Below are positions 60,156 through 64,000 of a stretch of DNA of 64,000 nt, one piece after another. Position 1 is the stretch's first letter. Each line of letters starts with the position of its first letter. The stretch is from Sphagnum compactum (lineage: Eukaryota > Bryophyta > Sphagnopsida > Sphagnales). Where the stretch lies: the NCBI GenBank assembly GCA_965153455.1, contig OZ234500.1:7688001-7752000 (forward strand), written 5' to 3'. The position numbers and the translations under genes are program-made. The notes below the pieces were generated by a model that saw nothing but the letters and a program-made list of their open reading frames with translations, made no database searches and was not told the origin of the DNA.

Positions 60156-62856
60156 GAATTTGTCTTACTTCCTTCAATCATGGGAAGGGTTCCAAAGTCC
60201 CATTCCATTCATGTCCAAAACCCCACCAAGTCCCCTTTCTCAAACAAAGACTTGGTGTGGACATCTGGGATACGCCATGGAGGGCAAAATAAAGTGACCA
60301 TTCAATTTGCTTATGTTCCATATGTTCGCATTTCAGAATTCTTGGAAGGTGAACGAGGGGATATGAGCACCCTTGTGGAATGGAATGTTTACAAAAACTT
60401 TCCAAGCCAAATGGATGTCAAGCAACTAACTATCAAAAAATACCTCAGGCATACATGGTAAACATTTATGGCATTAACCTTTTTAATTTCTTTAATTCAT
60501 ATACCAAAGATGTAATCTTTACATTTTGAAAGTTTTTTGGTCTAGGTATTAATGCGGTTATGGACCAGACAACTATCGATAAAATTCAACTCACACTCGA
60601 TCTATTAAACGAGGATGCCTGGCGTCATTTTCAATCAAACGTCTATACACACGACCTGATGTGGCTGACATCACAATTTATCATAAGGCCCATACATGAA
60701 TTGATGGGTCATTCGCACATGGTGAGCATGACCTAGAGTCCATTTCTCGTATGTCTCGTTATGCTCCACGCATGTCACAAGCATTGAAGGACCACATATG
60801 GGCCCAACTAAGCTTAGGTTACACGACCAAACAAATATACGACAAGCATAAAGCAATTTGATGGGAACGTGTGAATGCGGGTCAAAGCATGACACAAGAT
60901 GATTTCATTCGACTTCAAGACATTGCATATTTGGATCGGAAACATAAGAAAGGGAGTTGGCGTTTACACACCAACCCTGCAATTTCAATTCGGTCTTGGG
61001 CTCTCCAACATCCGGAAGATGTGTTCTTTTTCCAAGATGTTGGTGAAATCAATGGGACTCAAGTCCCATTCACCATAGGCATTCAAACACCAACTCAATG
61101 TGAGTCCATGCTATCATATGGTCACAATGGTGCCATTTCTATGGATGCCACATTTGGCACAAATGACATGAAATTCCATCTATTCACCTTGATGGGGTTT
61201 GATGATCATCGCACGGGTGTCCCTTTAGCCTAGATCATTACAAGTAGGCAAACAGTTGAAGATTTGATCAAATGGTTGAAACCATTAAAAGAAAAGATGT
61301 TATCACACATGCCACATTGGAAACCATCATGTTTTCTCGTTGATGATGCACCTCAAGAATTGAAGGCATTACGGTTAGTTCTATACCTAGTATTGACTTT
61401 GTGATTCTTTCCTTAAATGTTTTTCAATATCTTTCATAAAACTCTTGATTACTTCAAATGCATTTTATGGTGTACTAACCCCATCCACTCATGGAGATTT
61501 TATTGCATATGTGTCCTTATTAGGGTCGTGTGGGGTATGGACAAGGTTCCCATCTACCTTTGTTGTTGGCATGTTCTCAAAGCATGGCACTTACGTGGTA
61601 CTGAAAAAATCAAAGATTTGGAAGTGCGGGGTGGAATCCTCCAAGACCTTCATGATGTGATGTACATGTCCATCAATCATGGAGAAACAATTGATGACTT
61701 CAAAGAGCGTGAGAGGGTTGCTGTGAGAGCAAGCCTTCATAAACATAAGCCTGGTGATGCATGGACAAATTATTTCTGGACTTATTACCATCAATTTGGT
61801 AAGTGATAATATTTATCATGGTTTAACATTCAAAATTATTTTGTATAATGTTATTCATCCTTATGTATTGTGTTTATGTTTGCAGAATTATGGATGGTGG
61901 GTGTTCGAAAAATGCCCCATTCCAACCAAGACACCCAAGCGAGCATTGAATCATATCATGGTGCGTTGAAACGTTGGCTCGCTCTTGACACAAAAGGCTT
62001 TAGAGGGCGTAGGCTTGACTGGTTGGTGTGGCGATTAACAACAACCATTGCACGCCACTACATGCACACATTGGAAATGAAAAAAAGGGGTTTCATAAAA
62101 AACAAGGTTATGGAAGCCATTGTTACACAAAGTGTGGAAAAGGCAGCCCTTATTCCATTCACCCATGTGTACCAACCAACCCTTGAGAGTGATGGAGCTT
62201 GGGCCGTACGGAGCCAACGCCTTCCCAATGTTATTTACACGGTGAAATTCCCATTCACCGAAATGTTTTGTTACACATGCGAATGGGCATTGCGAGGGAA
62301 CATGTGTAAACACCAAATTGTGGTCATTCTCACATGCACAGACATTTCTCAAGAGGATATCATTCATTACTGTGAAACATGGTATGGATCACATCATGGA
62401 GGGTTGGGTCACATGTTTGCAGACCCGCGACATATTCCAGATGATATGGAGTCCAATGATGATGACGAGAATGATCATCTTGAAGGTGATGATGGGATCA
62501 TGAACATGGAGCAAAATGATCTCCCTATGGGTGCCATTATAAGGTCTAATGTCACAATAAATTCATCAACCCCAATGGAAAGGGCTCTTGCACAATTGGC
62601 CACTACAATGCAAGAGATCACAAATGAATGTAAAGAAGGCGATGTGACACTTTGTGAACATGCCACCTCACACATGAAAGTATTGGCATGTAATATTCGT
62701 AACATACGTCTCACAAAGGCAAATGCAATTTCACACCCAGGATTGGTGTTACGCCGTGTAGAAGATGGATTGGGAAATAATGTCAAACGGCTCAAAGATT
62801 GGCATGAAACAATGCTCAATCACACAAATGTACGTACTAAACGATGTCACGAATAA
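60156..62856 (+). pseudogene. MULE transposase with SWIM zinc finger, decayed
   Basis: Exons 60156-60457, 60546-61373, 61524-61799 and 61886-62856 join with consistent phases. The catalytic core shows SMDATFGTNDMKFHLFTLMG, ITSRQTVEDLIKWLKPLKEK, FLVDDAPQELKAL (acidic residues of the DDE type), the YLCCWHVLKAW Cys-His block and ASIESYHGALKRW. A SWIM finger CYTCEWALRGNMCKH follows at about 62270-62314. Exon 2 contains five in-frame stops at 60550, 60580, 60697, 60859 and 61231. Each can be derived from a Gln, Arg or Trp codon by a single C-to-T or G-to-A change. The splice sites are intact, so decay was by point mutation. Not functional as it stands. Confidence 0.88.
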
Positions 62857-64000
62857 ATGTTTCAATTACTAATCAAGATTGTTGCCATTGGCACTAAGAA
62901 TTTTGTTTTAGAATCAATTTTGTATGGAGGAAACCACACCCCGAATTCTTTGAACATCATGTATTCAACACACACATGAAGTCTAATATGGCACAAAAGT
63001 TATTATTGTTTCCAAGTAATAAGCACAAAATGTGTGAAATGCAAAAACACAAGGATAATGATACTATTAGTGTTAAATGCAGGTATTGTAACTAGGCCCC
63101 AAAATCCCAGTTGGTAAAAGTAAGTACAAGTGCAAGTATTACAATTATGCCCCAAAATTCCAGTTGGTAAAGGTAAGTACGGATGTAGGTATTGCATTGA
63201 ATGCCCAAAAATCCAGTTGGTAGAAGTAAGTATAAGTTCGGGTATTGCAAGTTTAAATGAAAAAAAAACCCTAAATGCAATACCCACCTTTCAAAAAGAC
63301 CCATCTAAATGGTTTGGATACCCTTAAGTGAAGACCTAGCCCTAAACACAATATGCACATGCAAAGTCATTTTGATATAACCCTACCCTACATGCAATAC
63401 CTGCATGTTGGGTCACTCCGAAAGTACGCATGGGGGGTTTAAGCCTCTCTATACGAAGATCTTACCCTAAATGCAATACCTGCATTTTGGGTCACTCTGA
63501 AAGTACGCATGGGGGGTTTAAGCCTCTCTATACGAAAATCTTACCCTACATGCAATACCTGCATTTTGGGCCACTCCAAAAGCACGGATGTGGGGTTTAA
63601 GCCTCTTTAAGTGAAGATCCTACCCTAAATGTAATACTTACATTTTGGGTCACTCCAAAATAATTAATTAATTTCAAAATAATATGCTAACAAAGGTGTG
63701 AGGTTGGGGTTGTTGATTAGGAGTACCATGATTCTTATTTTGTTTCATGAATTTGAAAAAAGGTTGTATTGTTTGTGGAACAAATAGTACAATGACAATT
63801 GTGATCAAACTTATCTTGGTGTAGGAATTTTTCATGAAAAAGTTGAACTTGCAATCTATAACAGGGAATAATTATCTTAAATAATGATTTCAATCACTTA
63901 TTAAAACAAAAATATATTTAAGTTAATCAAATATCAAATTAATCAATCTGATTTTTAGATCCAACTTTTTATTATCCAAATAAATAAAGTTAAGCTAAAT
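62857..64000. other. 3' flank of the MULE and AT-rich end of the window
   Basis: Non-coding. Holds the GGTAAAAGTAAGTA-type short repeats at 63105-63235 and the 80-bp tandem repeat. No gene is recognised to the window end. Confidence 0.45.
63383..63660 (+). repeat. tandem repeat, about 80 bp, three to four units
   Basis: ACCCTAAATGCAATACCTGC, then TTGGGTCACTC and AAGTACGCATGGGGGGTTTA, and AAGCCTCTCTATACGAA, recurring near 63388, 63467, 63546 and 63625. Confidence 0.85.

Larger units (their letters stand above)
59490..64000 (+). mobile_element. MULE-related repeat, copy C, right fragment
   Basis: Resumes with TTTTGAATTGGGATTAC, matching copy B from 37714. It carries the transposase remnant, then a 3' flank (62857-63440) that is also present in copy A, then an 80-bp tandem repeat. 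The outer end and TIRs are not identified and may lie beyond the window. Confidence 0.7.

Overview
This is nuclear DNA of a land plant. The evidence is spliced genes with GT-AG introns, plant-type gene families (AGD14-like ArfGAP, the plant complex I 20.9 kDa subunit, a short Alba protein, a GT34-like glycosyltransferase), and plant transposons (CACTA, a MULE with a SWIM finger, and a TTA-flanked Harbinger-type MITE). The species cannot be fixed from the sequence. The unusual kinase family would fit a seedless plant, but that is inference.

Layout. Positions 1-12,300 form a gene-dense arm: the 3' half of an AGD14-like ArfGAP gene (+), a five-exon GT34-like gene (-), a five-exon Alba gene (-) and, divergent from it, a two-exon complex I subunit gene (+). 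Positions 13,200-34,200 hold four members of one protein-kinase family: a decayed copy (13.2-15.2 kb, -), an intact 423-aa kinase (17.8-19.1 kb, +), a frameshifted copy (24.5-26.6 kb, -) and an intact 697-aa kinase with a tryptophan-rich C-terminal region (32.1-34.2 kb, -). The last two lie in a tandem segmental duplication (about 21.16-27.52 and 27.73-35.07 kb). Each block also carries the same MITE, 360 bp in one and swollen to 1,376 bp in the other.

Positions 35.2-64 kb are transposon territory. A MULE-related repeat occurs as partial copies A, B and C in tandem. Copy C is split by one 21,151-bp CACTA element (38,339-59,489). The element's TIRs, subterminal TGCAACT motifs, 3-bp target duplication and flanking homology can all be read directly. 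It carries a truncated TNP2-type transposase fused to a piece of a UDP-rhamnose synthase (RHM) gene and a second transposase-family gene (Transposase_24/Ptta type). Cargo includes a captured ubiquitin-conjugating enzyme gene with introns (now broken), a GH3 beta-glucosidase fragment, an inverted exon duplication that would fold into a hairpin, an acidic exon-repeat gene fragment and several unidentified coding scraps. Its right subterminal zone is a ten-unit tandem array in which most units combine telomere-like repeats, an AGTTGCATATGCAACT palindrome, an AACGGTT motif and a CACGTG G-box.

How it works together. The left arm looks like ordinary housekeeping genes (vesicle traffic, Golgi glycosylation, RNA/DNA binding, respiration). 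The middle is an expanding and decaying kinase family. The right half is a gene-capturing transposon nested in an older MULE whose five stop codons can all be read as C-to-T or G-to-A changes, as expected of a silenced, methylated element. All similarity statements come from reading the sequence by eye; no database search was run.
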